Of a DNA stretch of 64,000 nucleotides, positions 25,589-33,710 are shown one piece after another (the stretch's first letter is position 1; every line of letters begins with the position of its first letter). A model generated the notes under the pieces. The model made no database searches, had not been told where the DNA came from, and was given only the letters and a program-made list of their open reading frames with translations. The translations under genes were made by a program, and so were the position numbers. Origin of the DNA: Pararhizobium_B sp963760965. Lineage in GTDB: Bacteria > Pseudomonadota > Alphaproteobacteria > Rhizobiales > Rhizobiaceae. The DNA is taken from positions 124,001-188,000 of the forward strand of contig CAVXEW010000009.1 of assembly GCA_963760965.1 (NCBI GenBank), in the 5' to 3' direction.

Positions 25589-25816
25589 TCAGGACGAATG
25601 GCGGATGACGAAGGTATAGACCTTGCCGTCGCTGTGGTGCTCGACCATCTCGTTGCCGGTGGTGCGGCAGAAGGCCTCGAAGTCCTTGACCGAGCCCGGG
25701 TCCGTGGCCTGTATCTCCAGCGTGCCGCCGGTCGGCACCTCCTTCAGCGCCTTCTTGGCTTTCAATATCGGCAGCGGGCAGTTGAGCCCTCTCGCGTCGA
25801 GAACATGGTCGGCCAT
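25589..25816 (-). CDS. tusA: Sulfur carrier protein TusA
   Basis: 75-aa cytoplasmic persulfide carrier. The family signature GLNCPLPILKAKKAL gives the active cysteine C13 in CPLP. The start is ATG at 25816; a longer frame upstream runs through the outer-membrane gene and is not real. In sHdr-type sulfur oxidisers TusA receives sulfane sulfur from rhodanese or DsrE proteins and passes it towards the sHdr complex. It is the last gene of the sHdr run, 44 bases after the FadL-type gene. Confidence 0.95.
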   Translation of the reverse strand: MADHVLDARGLNCPLPILKAKKALKEVPTGGTLEIQATDPGSVKDFEAFCRTTGNEMVEHHSDGKVYTFVIRHSS

Positions 25817-25860
25817 CTTTCCTCCTTTTCGGGCTTCCCGCCCGTGTCCGGTCTTGCCTG

Positions 25861-27145
25861 TCAGTATCTGCGGGTCCAGCTCAACGAGAACTGGTATTGG
25901 TGCATGTGAACGGTGATATTGCTGCCGGGCGTCGCGCCGGCTGGCGTGACCTCCTGACCCGAGAGTTTCGAATTGGGCACGTAGATGCCGGCGAATTCGA
26001 TCGTGTCGCGATCCGAGACCTTGTAGCTGGCCCCCGCGGTGATGTGGTGGCGTACGATCCCGGGAGCCAGGATGTTGAACGTCACGTCGGAGGAGCCGAT
26101 CGGATTGTCGGTATACGCATAGCCGGCCCGCAGCGCCCACCTGTCCGTCGCCCGCCATTCTGCACCGATCTTGAAGACGTCGACGTCATGCCAGCCGAAG
26201 CCCGGCCCGCCCTTGCTGCCGAGAGGCAGCGGCACCGATGAAGGATCGGCGATCGAATCTGATATCGCCGTAGAAGATGCGCTGGTAGTCGGCCATGAGG
26301 GTGAGCTTCGGCGCCACGTCCACGGCAACGCCGGCCGTCACGGCAGCCGGAATGTCGAAGCTGCCCCGGTCGGCAAACAACCCCGCATACTTGTCGAACC
26401 GCGTCATGTACATCTTCGTCTGGCCGGAAAGGCCGAACCGGAGCCCCGGCATCGCGTCCCATTCCAGCCCTGCGCGAAGGCCGCCACCATAGGAAAAGTC
26501 ATAGCCGTTGTCCGTCAGGTGGGCGGGATCGGAGGAGATGCCCGAGAACGCTGCCAGGCCGTAGCTCTTGAAACGCTGGATGGCGAAGGTCGGCGCGACA
26601 CCGATCTTGACCGGCCCGAACTGCCGCGCGTAGTCGACCGAAAGAAACGCCTGCATCAGGTCGACGCCCGCCTTGCCGGCGCAGAAGACGCCCGGCCCGC
26701 ACATAGGGTTCGGGCTTGGATTGGCGACGGCAGGATAGTTCGTGTTCATGCCCCCATTGCCGTAGAGAGAGACGCCCCAGGCCGAATCCCCGTCGATCTG
26801 GTGGCTTACCGCGAAATTCGGGATCAGGAAGAAGTCCGAGTTGCTGTCGACCGAGCCCGGCGCAACGAAGAAGGTTCCCGATGCATCGTAGCCGCGATAC
26901 GGCAGGAATCCGGACACGCCGATCTGCCACTGGTTCGCTATGCCTATGAGCCCCGCCGGATTGAGCGTCTGCGACATGGCGTCCCGCGAATCGGCGACCC
27001 CCGCGCCACCCAGGCCGGCCTGGCGGGCCCCGAAGCCCATCTGGAAATACCCGTCCGTTGCCTTGGCCGGCTGGCCGCTTGCCGAAAGCAATGCAAGAGC
27101 ACTCAGGACCACCCCGGCAGCACCGGCACCAGAACGATGAAACAT
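25861..27145 (-). pseudogene. FadL/OmpP1-type outer-membrane protein, one-base frameshift
   Basis: An outer-membrane beta-barrel of the FadL/TodX family, which lets hydrophobic compounds across the outer membrane. The signal peptide is followed by the family opening YFQMGFGARQAGLGGAGVAD and SQTLNPAGL. After YQRIFYGDI the frame breaks. Removing one extra base at about 26258 restores DSIADPSSVPLPLGS and GPGFGWHDVDVFKIGAEW, and the protein then continues to the typical aromatic end FSLSWTRRY. Repaired length is about 427 aa, normal for the family. It lies inside the sHdr run between dsrE3A and tusA. Either a recent mutation or a sequencing error. Confidence 0.85.
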
Positions 27146-27253
27146 CGATCCATTTCCCCCGCTTGGCTCTCGATCCCGGAGCCCGACACAGGCCGGTTCC
27201 CTCCGCTTCCGCAGTCCGGCCGACGCTGCGGACGTGTGCCTTCCGGCACGATG

Positions 27254-27748
27254 CTAGATGTAGAGATTGATGTCGCTTTTCGAGGCGACCTCCATGTAGG
27301 TGGCGGCACCGCCGAGCTCGGGGCCGTCGATCATGTCCTCGCGCTTGAACTCGAAGAGATCCATCGTCATCTGGCAGGCAATCATCTTGACCTCCGCCTC
27401 GAGCGCCAGCTCGCGCAGGTCCTCGATGGAGGCGACCCCCTTCTTCTTGATCAGGTTCTTCATCATGCCGGTGGCAAGCGCGTCGGCGCCGGGAAGCGCC
27501 GAGACGATGTTCGGCATCCCGACATGCATCCCCATCATCGGCATCTCCATGGCGGGATTGCCGAGCGTACTGATCTTCAGGTTGAGTTCCTTCTTGAGCA
27601 GGACCAGCCCGTAGAAGGTGAAGAACATGCTGACCTCGAGGCCCATGGCAGCGGCGGTGGTCGCCAGGATGAACGGCGGGTAGGCCCAGTCCAGGGTCCC
27701 CTTGGTGACGATCAGGGACATCGACTTGGCGTTGGTTTCCGAACTCAT
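27254..27748 (-). CDS. dsrE3A: DsrE3A-type sulfur-transfer protein
   Basis: 164-aa DsrE-superfamily protein of the DsrE3A (DrsE/DsrF/DrsH-like) type. The N-terminal LIVTKGTLDWAYPPFILATT and the hydrophobic AAAMGLEVSMFFTFYGL match the family. The conserved active cysteine is C125 in KMIACQMTMDLF. Such proteins carry protein-bound persulfide between TusA and the sHdr complex in the cytoplasm. It sits 36 bases after lbpA and 108 bases before the outer-membrane gene. Confidence 0.9.
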   Translation of the reverse strand: MSSETNAKSMSLIVTKGTLDWAYPPFILATTAAAMGLEVSMFFTFYGLVLLKKELNLKISTLGNPAMEMPMMGMHVGMPNIVSALPGADALATGMMKNLIKKKGVASIEDLRELALEAEVKMIACQMTMDLFEFKREDMIDGPELGGAATYMEVASKSDINLYI

Positions 27749-27784
27749 CTTTCCTCCTATCCCGGTCGGGCCGGGCCATTGGGC

Positions 27785-28228
27785 TCAGGCTGCACAGCCC
27801 GCGAACTGGTCGGCATCCATCTTTGCTTCATAGGGTCCGGCGACCTGCGGTCCGGGTGTCAGCAACGCCTTCGCAGCAGCGAAATCAGCCGGCTTGACCT
27901 TGACCATCCAGCCGGCGCCGTACGTATCGCTGTTGGCAAGCTTCGGGTCGTTGGAAAGCGCGTCGTTGACCTCCACCACGTCCGCATCGAAAGCGATCTT
28001 GGCCGGTCCCACCCACTTGCCGGATTCGACCGTCGCGCAGGACTTCCCTGCCTTGATCGTCTTGCCGACCTTCTTGGCGGTGAAGGCAACGAGCTGGCCG
28101 GCCATGGCGGTGGCCACCATGGTCATGCCGACGGTAAACGTGTCGTCGCCGTTGTCGCGAAGCCACAGGTTGTTGTCGACATCGTAGAGAAGTTCATCGG
28201 GCAGGTTGCATCCGCGGACAACTGGCAT
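27785..28228 (-). CDS. lbpA: Lipoate-binding protein LbpA (GcvH-like)
   Basis: 147-aa homologue of glycine cleavage H protein dedicated to sulfur oxidation. The lipoyl-lysine site is K71 in ATVESGKWVGPAKI; the glycine-cleavage form has ESVKA at this place, so this is the sulfur type. A C-terminal extension ends QFAGCAA. In sHdr organisms lipoylated LbpA is essential for sulfur oxidation and works with the sHdr complex. It lies in the sHdr operon 15 bases after the 157-aa gene, and its cognate ligase is encoded at 35709-36785. Confidence 0.95.
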   Translation of the reverse strand: MPVVRGCNLPDELLYDVDNNLWLRDNGDDTFTVGMTMVATAMAGQLVAFTAKKVGKTIKAGKSCATVESGKWVGPAKIAFDADVVEVNDALSNDPKLANSDTYGAGWMVKVKPADFAAAKALLTPGPQVAGPYEAKMDADQFAGCAA

Positions 28229-28243
28229 CGGCTACTCCTTCGG

Positions 28244-28717
28244 TCACGGGATATCGGTGTTCTGGTCTTGCAATTCGGCGTGGCGTATCGGCCGGGACGA
28301 ACAGCAGAAGCTTCCGAGTCCCGCGACCTCCATCTTGCCGCCGACGAAAAGCGCCAGATGGCGCACGACTGCGATGGCGAGCTTCAGGGTATGCGCGACG
28401 TTCCCGGCATGCGGGTCGGCGGCAACGACGTTGCGGTGGTAGACGATCTCGCGGCAGGTCTCGCGGCAGGCATTGAAGGTCGGATCGCCCCGCGCACCCT
28501 GGCGATGCAATGCGAGCAACCGGAAACCCTCGGCCTTGCCGCGACCGGAAACCTTGCCGCGACCAGCCAGCCAGGCTTCCAGTATCGTTTCCCCGAGCCC
28601 CAGCAACTCGTCGGCGATCTTCATCGCCTCGCCGCGCAACCCGGCCTCCGCCTTTGCTCCGAGCTCGTCGAGCCGCGCGGTGACGGCAGCGATGGCGCCC
28701 AGCGGATCGCTCATCAT
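28244..28717 (-). CDS. Conserved-position sHdr-operon protein, cysteine motifs
   Basis: 157 aa; the ATGATG start at 28717 overlaps the hdrB2 stop (ATGA), so it is cotranslated with the complex. The N-terminal half is helical (LDELGAKAEAGLRGEAMKIA, LGLGETILEAWLAG). The C-terminal half has a CxxxC pair (C84, C88 in FNACRETCREIVYHR) and a double cysteine (C138, C139 in GSFCCSS) plus several histidines. I do not recognise a named family. The cysteines and position between hdrB2 and lbpA suggest metal or persulfide handling. This is an inference only. Confidence 0.8.
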   Translation of the reverse strand: MMSDPLGAIAAVTARLDELGAKAEAGLRGEAMKIADELLGLGETILEAWLAGRGKVSGRGKAEGFRLLALHRQGARGDPTFNACRETCREIVYHRNVVAADPHAGNVAHTLKLAIAVVRHLALFVGGKMEVAGLGSFCCSSRPIRHAELQDQNTDIP

Positions 28718-29640
28718 GCAAGGCCCTTTTCGGTGAGCAGGCTGCGGGCGTCCGAGAAATTTTCCTGCACGCCCACCTTCTTTGCCGAAAGCCCGAGCGC
28801 GATGCCGAGCAACTGCGTGAAATAGAGGATCTTCACCCTGGTCTTGCGACCGAGAACCTTTTCCGCTCGCACCTGGTGCATCTCCAGGCCGGTGTGGCAG
28901 GTCGGGCATTCGGTGGCGATGACGTCCGCGCCGCACGCTTCGGCGGTCTCCAGCAGGTTCAGCACCAGCCGCGTGGAGGTGTCGCTGTCCGACAACGTAT
29001 GCGCACCCCCGCAACAGGCCGTCCTGAGCGGATAGTCTACGTTCTCCGCACCCGCCGCAGCGAGAATCTCGTCCATGAAGTGCGGCTTCGAAGTCGATTC
29101 GGAGCCCGGCCCCCGATCCTTCTCCGGAAAGATGTGGCGGGGCCGCGTATACATGCAGCCGTAATAATTTGCGACCTTCAGGCCCTTGAGCGACTTCTTC
29201 ACCCGCTGGCGGACGCCGTCGTCACCGATCTCGCGCTTGATCCAGTCGAGCGCGTGGATCGTCTCGACGCGGCCGGCGTCGTAGGTTTCGTGCCCGGCCT
29301 TCGAGCTCAGGCGACGGTTGACGGCGCGCGACTCCTCGTCATGCGACAGGTCGTATTCCGCCTTCTTGAGATTGTGGTAGCAGCCGTTGCACGGAGCCAT
29401 CACCGTATCGAAGCCCATTTTCTCGGCGATCGACAGGTTGCGCGCGGAAAGATAGGTCTGGATCCTGGGATCGATATTCTTGACTTCCATCGCCCCGCAG
29501 CAGTTCCAGTTCTTCAGTTCCACGAGATCGAGGCCGAGAGCCTTCCCCACGGCCTTGGTCGACCGATTGTAGGCATGGCCGGAACCTTCGAGCGCGCAAC
29601 CCGGATAATAGGCGACTGTTTTCGATTTCCCGGCCATCAT
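28714..29640 (-). CDS. hdrB2: sHdrB2, CCG-domain subunit
   Basis: 308-aa subunit with two CCG domains, the type that binds noncubane [4Fe-4S] clusters in heterodisulfide reductases. Motifs are NWNCCGAMEVKN and APCNGCYHNLKK in the first half, then TACCGGAHTLSDSDTS and TECPTCHTGLEMHQ in the second. Start ATGATG at 29640 overlaps the hdrC2 stop. It is part of the cytoplasmic sHdr complex (C1B1A-hyp-C2B2) that oxidises protein-bound sulfane sulfur. Confidence 0.95.
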   Translation of the reverse strand: MMAGKSKTVAYYPGCALEGSGHAYNRSTKAVGKALGLDLVELKNWNCCGAMEVKNIDPRIQTYLSARNLSIAEKMGFDTVMAPCNGCYHNLKKAEYDLSHDEESRAVNRRLSSKAGHETYDAGRVETIHALDWIKREIGDDGVRQRVKKSLKGLKVANYYGCMYTRPRHIFPEKDRGPGSESTSKPHFMDEILAAAGAENVDYPLRTACCGGAHTLSDSDTSTRLVLNLLETAEACGADVIATECPTCHTGLEMHQVRAEKVLGRKTRVKILYFTQLLGIALGLSAKKVGVQENFSDARSLLTEKGLA

Positions 29641-30383
29641 TCGGCTCCTCCGGAATCGAGACCGAGCGCCTTGCGGTTTGCCGCCTCGCGCTCCTCTGCA
29701 TATTCTTCGATTGCAGCCCGCGCCTTGTTCCAGCCGCTTGCGCGCGGACGAAAAATAGTGTTGCGGCCGAGCCGCGCGAGGTAGGAGACAGGCAGTCGCT
29801 CGACGAGCCCCCGAACGAGAGCGACCAGCCAGGGCTGGAGGAGCGGCTGTCCCGTCCGCTTGAAGAATTCGCGCAGGACAAGGCCGTCCTCGATCTTGCC
29901 GGTCTTGAAGACCTGCTCGGAAAACGTCTCGTCGAACACCGTCGACGGCGACTTGCCGGTATGCCCCTTGAGCTCCAGCCAGTGCGCGGTCGCCTTCATG
30001 ACGCCTTCGGGATTGACGTCGCGCGGACACGCATAGGTACACTTGTTGCAGCTCACGCACTGCCAGATGATGTCCTTGTCGCGGACCAGTTCGTCCTCGA
30101 GGCCCAGGCGGATGAGATAGATCCAGTAGCGCGGATTGAAGTCCGGATTGATCGCATTGACGGTGCAGGAATTGGTGCAGGAGCCGCATTGCCAGCAGCG
30201 CGAGATGTGCTCGCCCCCGGCCAGGGCCTCGATCTCGTCCTGCATGTTCTCGTTGTAGTCGGAGATCGCGCGGGTCTCGATGAAGGTTGACCAGTGGCCC
30301 GACACATCCACGCCGTCGATGACGAGACTTTCGTGCTCGACCAGGTTCTCCGGGCGGATCAGTGATTTCTCGTGGATGGGCAT
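29637..30383 (-). CDS. hdrC2: sHdrC2, [4Fe-4S] ferredoxin-type subunit
   Basis: 248-aa electron-transfer subunit with two classical [4Fe-4S] motifs. The first, CWQCGSCTNSC, gives C63, C66, C69 and C73. The second, CVSCNKCTYAC, gives C109, C112, C115 and C119. The C-terminal half is helical with basic stretches (LARLGRNTIFRPR). Start and stop both overlap neighbouring genes as ATGA, so hyp, hdrC2 and hdrB2 are probably translated in fixed ratio. Confidence 0.95.
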   Translation of the reverse strand: MPIHEKSLIRPENLVEHESLVIDGVDVSGHWSTFIETRAISDYNENMQDEIEALAGGEHISRCWQCGSCTNSCTVNAINPDFNPRYWIYLIRLGLEDELVRDKDIIWQCVSCNKCTYACPRDVNPEGVMKATAHWLELKGHTGKSPSTVFDETFSEQVFKTGKIEDGLVLREFFKRTGQPLLQPWLVALVRGLVERLPVSYLARLGRNTIFRPRASGWNKARAAIEEYAEEREAANRKALGLDSGGAE

Positions 30384-31252
30384 CAGTGCACCCCTCGGGC
30401 CAGCATGGCATTGCCGCCGAAGACGTGTGCCTCGCCGTCGATCAGCTTGAGACGCGTGCGGCCGGTTTCCGTGTCCACGGCATCGAGCCCGAGCATCCGG
30501 CGGGTATGGGCCATCGGATCCCCCGCGTGCGAGAACTCGGAGCGCAGATACTGCCCTCCCCGGTCGTTGATGTAGCCGGCGTAGACATGGGCGGCGAGCA
30601 GGTCGGCGTAGAAATGGACATCGCGGAAGACGCCGTTGCCGACGAGGAATTCCCGCAGTTCCTCGTCAAGCACGGCGAACGTCGCGAAGTCGTCGCCGAC
30701 CTCGATCCGCGCCTGGTCCACGTCATCGGCGTACCAGATCTCGCGCAGCACGCCTGTTCCGACCTTGCGGTCCCAGATCCAGCGCGTCATCAGCGGATAC
30801 CGTTCGGGAGCGGTGAAATGCAGCACTTCGGCGGCCAGATCGCGCACCCAGCGATGCGCCTTGTCCCCGGGAAAGGCCGACGCAAACGCTCTCAACCGGG
30901 CGTCCGCAGTCGACGAGTCCGACAAGCCGTCGAGCAGCCCCTGAAGCTGCCGTCGCAGGAAGACGAAGTCGCCGTTGGCGAGCCACGCTCCGATCCGCCG
31001 GCGGGCCGGAGTGATGAATGCGGCAAGATCGAGGAATTCCCGTTCGGTCATTTCGCCGACACGGCCCTCGCCGAGCAGTTCCGCGAAAAGGGAAGCCTTG
31101 AGCGCGAGCGCGCCGACGTAGCGCTCGATCCCGCCGGTGGGTTCGGAGGCCGAGACGAGGTCCTCGAAGGCACGCCGGAGCCGCGGTCCGCTCAGGTCGA
31201 GGACCGGCCGAATCGGCTCGTTCTCCTCTTTCCTGCGGACCATCCCGAACAT
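30383..31252 (-). CDS. sHdr-operon hypothetical protein (hyp between hdrA and hdrC2)
   Basis: 289-aa protein at the hyp position of the canonical hdrC1B1A-hyp-C2B2 array. It starts MFGMVRRKEENEPIRPVLDL at 31252 (ATGA overlap with hdrA); an inner ATG at 31243 is possible. It is soluble, mostly helical, has no cysteine and no signal peptide. Recognisable stretches are FVFLRRQLQGLLDGL, APERYPLMTRWIWDRK and GGQYLRSEFSHAGDP. The function is unknown, and the lack of cysteines rules out a sulfur-carrier or iron-sulfur role of its own. Confidence 0.88.
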   Translation of the reverse strand: MFGMVRRKEENEPIRPVLDLSGPRLRRAFEDLVSASEPTGGIERYVGALALKASLFAELLGEGRVGEMTEREFLDLAAFITPARRRIGAWLANGDFVFLRRQLQGLLDGLSDSSTADARLRAFASAFPGDKAHRWVRDLAAEVLHFTAPERYPLMTRWIWDRKVGTGVLREIWYADDVDQARIEVGDDFATFAVLDEELREFLVGNGVFRDVHFYADLLAAHVYAGYINDRGGQYLRSEFSHAGDPMAHTRRMLGLDAVDTETGRTRLKLIDGEAHVFGGNAMLARGVH

Positions 31253-32304
31253 CACTCGGCCGCCTCGCGCACCAGCGCCTGGCCGAAATTCAGTGCCGCC
31301 ATCGCCGCTGCATGCCCCTGTGCGATCGAATCGTCGATGGTCTCCGGTCCGGTGGCAGCCCCCGCGACGAACACGCCCGGCCGGCTCGTTTCGGCGAGAT
31401 GGGCGTAGGACGAGGGCTTCTCCATGTAGCCGTACTTGTTGAGTCCGACCCCGAAGACGGCGCTCAGCGTCATGTTGTCGATGTTCGGGTCCATGCCGAT
31501 CGCATGCACGACCATGTCGAACGGGATCGAGATCGGCCGCTTTACGAGCGTGTCCTCGCCCTTGACGAGAAGTCGCTTGCCGTCCGACGTCACTTCTGCG
31601 ATTCGGGCCTTGATGTACTTGACCTTGTGGGTCTCCTGACTCTCCCAGTAGTACTCGCCTTCGTAGAGGCCGAAAGTGCGAATATCCATGTAGTAGATGT
31701 AGACGTTGCAGTTCGGCAGCAGCTCGCGGATTTCCATCGCCATGTTCGCGGAGACGGTACAGCAGATCTTCGAGCACCATTCGCGGCCGATCTGCCGATC
31801 TCGGGAACCGACGCACAGCAGGATCGCAACCCGGTCCGGCGCGCGGCCGTCCGACGGGCACCTGATGCCGGCACCGCTCGATATCATCTGCTCGACCTGG
31901 ACGGTCGTCACCACGTCCGGATAGGTCCCGAAGCCCCATTCCGGCTTGTTGATGGAGTCGAAATGGGTGAAGCCGGTGGCGAGTATCGCCGTCTCCGCCT
32001 CAAGCGTTTCGCCGTTCTTCAGCCGGGCCGTGAAACGGCCGGGCTCGCCGTCGAACGACCCGACGGTCGTGCCGCGATGGACTTCGACGAGATCGTGGTC
32101 CTCGACCCGCTTCACCATTCCGCCGATGGCCTCGCTCGCCCACTCATGGCTCGGCACGAGCCTCGCGTAGCCGCTGAGAATCGGCGCGCCCCCGAGGCGG
32201 TCCTCCTTCTCCACCAAGGCGACCCTGCGGCCGGCGCTCGCCAGCGCATGAGCGGCGGAGAGCCCTGCTGGCCCACCACCCACGATCAGTACCGAGCCGT
32301 TCAT
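31252..32304 (-). CDS. hdrA: sHdrA, FAD/iron-sulfur subunit
   Basis: 350-aa flavoprotein subunit starting MNGSVLIVGGGPAGLSAAHA at 32304. The FAD-binding Rossmann motif GGGPAG (9-14) is followed by LVEKEDRLGG. Iron-sulfur ligands lie in LCVGSRD and REWCSKICCTVSANMAM. A second FAD contact is near GVFVAGAATGPETI. It is shorter than methanogen HdrA, as expected for the sHdr type, which works in sulfur oxidation. Both ends overlap neighbours as ATGA. Confidence 0.96.
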   Translation of the reverse strand: MNGSVLIVGGGPAGLSAAHALASAGRRVALVEKEDRLGGAPILSGYARLVPSHEWASEAIGGMVKRVEDHDLVEVHRGTTVGSFDGEPGRFTARLKNGETLEAETAILATGFTHFDSINKPEWGFGTYPDVVTTVQVEQMISSGAGIRCPSDGRAPDRVAILLCVGSRDRQIGREWCSKICCTVSANMAMEIRELLPNCNVYIYYMDIRTFGLYEGEYYWESQETHKVKYIKARIAEVTSDGKRLLVKGEDTLVKRPISIPFDMVVHAIGMDPNIDNMTLSAVFGVGLNKYGYMEKPSSYAHLAETSRPGVFVAGAATGPETIDDSIAQGHAAAMAALNFGQALVREAAE

Positions 32305-33671
32305 GCGTCGTCTCCTGAAAGCACCTTGGGCCTGACGTATCCCGGCCCCGAGGTGATTGCGCGCGCCGGATCGTACAGGGTCTCGATGCGACCCTCCTTC
32401 ACCTCGTCGAGATAGGCGATGAACTCGGCCTTCGCCTTCTCCCAGTCGATACCCATTTTCTCGAGGAACTGCTCGAATGGCGAAGCATGCCAGTGGAGCT
32501 GCGCGATCTTGTAGGGATGGGCCCCGAGCGCGAGTGCGGCCAGCTGGCAATCGGCCATGATCGGCAGCGCGTAGACCTTGTCGACGGCCTTGCCGATCCA
32601 CTGGTTCTTGTCGAGCGTCGTGATGCAGCCGGTGTCGTGGCCGACCATGACGTCGGCCCGCGCCTCTTCCACGGCGACCCTGATCTTGCGATCGATGGCG
32701 AAGGATCGGGTAAACTCGCGTTCCCCGATGATGTGGCGGAAGCCGAAGCCGCAGCAGTCGTACCAGGTCGAGTAATCGATGACGTCCGCTCCGAGCGTCT
32801 GGAGAAGACCCGTCGTCACCGCCACGCGGTTGCCGTCGAGCACGGTGTCGTCATAGATCACGTCTTCCGGAACCATCTTGTAGACGTGGCAGGCGGGATG
32901 GACCGTCGCGCGGATGTCGGAGAGATTGACGACCTGGTGCTCCTTCAGCCGATCGCGCATCACGTGCAGCCATTCCGAATAGTGGACGATCTCCTCCGGG
33001 ATCAGCAGCTTGCCGTCGATCAGCCGGCCGAGCTTCCCCAGTATCGTCTTCACCTCGGCGCGCAGCTCGGCGGAATGCATCAGGAAGATGCGCATTTCCT
33101 TGTAGTTCCCGAAGGACGTGCCGCAATGGACCAGCGGATAGTAGGTGCCTTCCGGCAATCCCTGCGCCTTCGCCGAGACATAGGCCTGGTGAAAGTTCCT
33201 GAGGAATACGGCGGCGAGCGAAACGACGTTGCCGATGCCAGATCCGTGATAGTTCCAGGCCGTGCACGAGGTCTGGTCCGTTTCGTCGAGATATCCGACC
33301 CCGAGCCTGTTCATCAGCCACAGGACCGAGGACGGGTAGCCGGGAATGTTGCCGCACTGGCCGCAGGACTTGTGGTGCCACAGATTGTTGGTCGGGATCT
33401 TCTTGTCCCAGCCGTAGAGCGTCTTGGCCATCACCGGAGCGTGCCGCTCGTCGACACGGTGGACGACGATCTCGCCCTCCTTCTCGAGCTGCCACATGAT
33501 GTCGCGAACGTCTTCCTTGCGTTCCTTGGAGGTCAGCATCGCACGCTTGTCGATCCTGGCTTCGACCCAGTCGGTCGCCCGCTGCGCCTCTGCCGCGGTG
33601 AGCTTGCTCGGGCGCCACTCGGCGCCGAAACCCTCATAGGCGCCCTTCGGTCCTTCGGGAGTGCTTGCCAT
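32301..33671 (-). CDS. hdrB1: sHdrB1, CCG-domain subunit
   Basis: 456-aa subunit with CCG-type cluster motifs: HKSCGQCGNIPGYPSS, TSCTAWNYHGSG, ATVHPACHVYKM, WYDCCGFGFRHII and GHDTGCITTLDKNQWI. The residues expected to bind a noncubane cluster are present. It lies 39 bases after hdrC1, and its stop overlaps the hdrA start. It forms part of the sHdr complex with the other hdr products. Confidence 0.94.
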   Translation of the reverse strand: MASTPEGPKGAYEGFGAEWRPSKLTAAEAQRATDWVEARIDKRAMLTSKERKEDVRDIMWQLEKEGEIVVHRVDERHAPVMAKTLYGWDKKIPTNNLWHHKSCGQCGNIPGYPSSVLWLMNRLGVGYLDETDQTSCTAWNYHGSGIGNVVSLAAVFLRNFHQAYVSAKAQGLPEGTYYPLVHCGTSFGNYKEMRIFLMHSAELRAEVKTILGKLGRLIDGKLLIPEEIVHYSEWLHVMRDRLKEHQVVNLSDIRATVHPACHVYKMVPEDVIYDDTVLDGNRVAVTTGLLQTLGADVIDYSTWYDCCGFGFRHIIGEREFTRSFAIDRKIRVAVEEARADVMVGHDTGCITTLDKNQWIGKAVDKVYALPIMADCQLAALALGAHPYKIAQLHWHASPFEQFLEKMGIDWEKAKAEFIAYLDEVKEGRIETLYDPARAITSGPGYVRPKVLSGDDA

Positions 33672-33710
33672 CGACCTTCTCCTTCAAAACAATCAGCGGC
33701 GGTTACGGCG

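Noticed and set aside
26171..28825. An 884-codon open frame on the plus strand across the sHdr genes
   Set aside because: It is antisense to tusA, the FadL-type gene, dsrE3A, lbpA and hdrB2, all with recognised products. The translation is Arg/His/Asp-rich without any domain, a typical effect of high GC.
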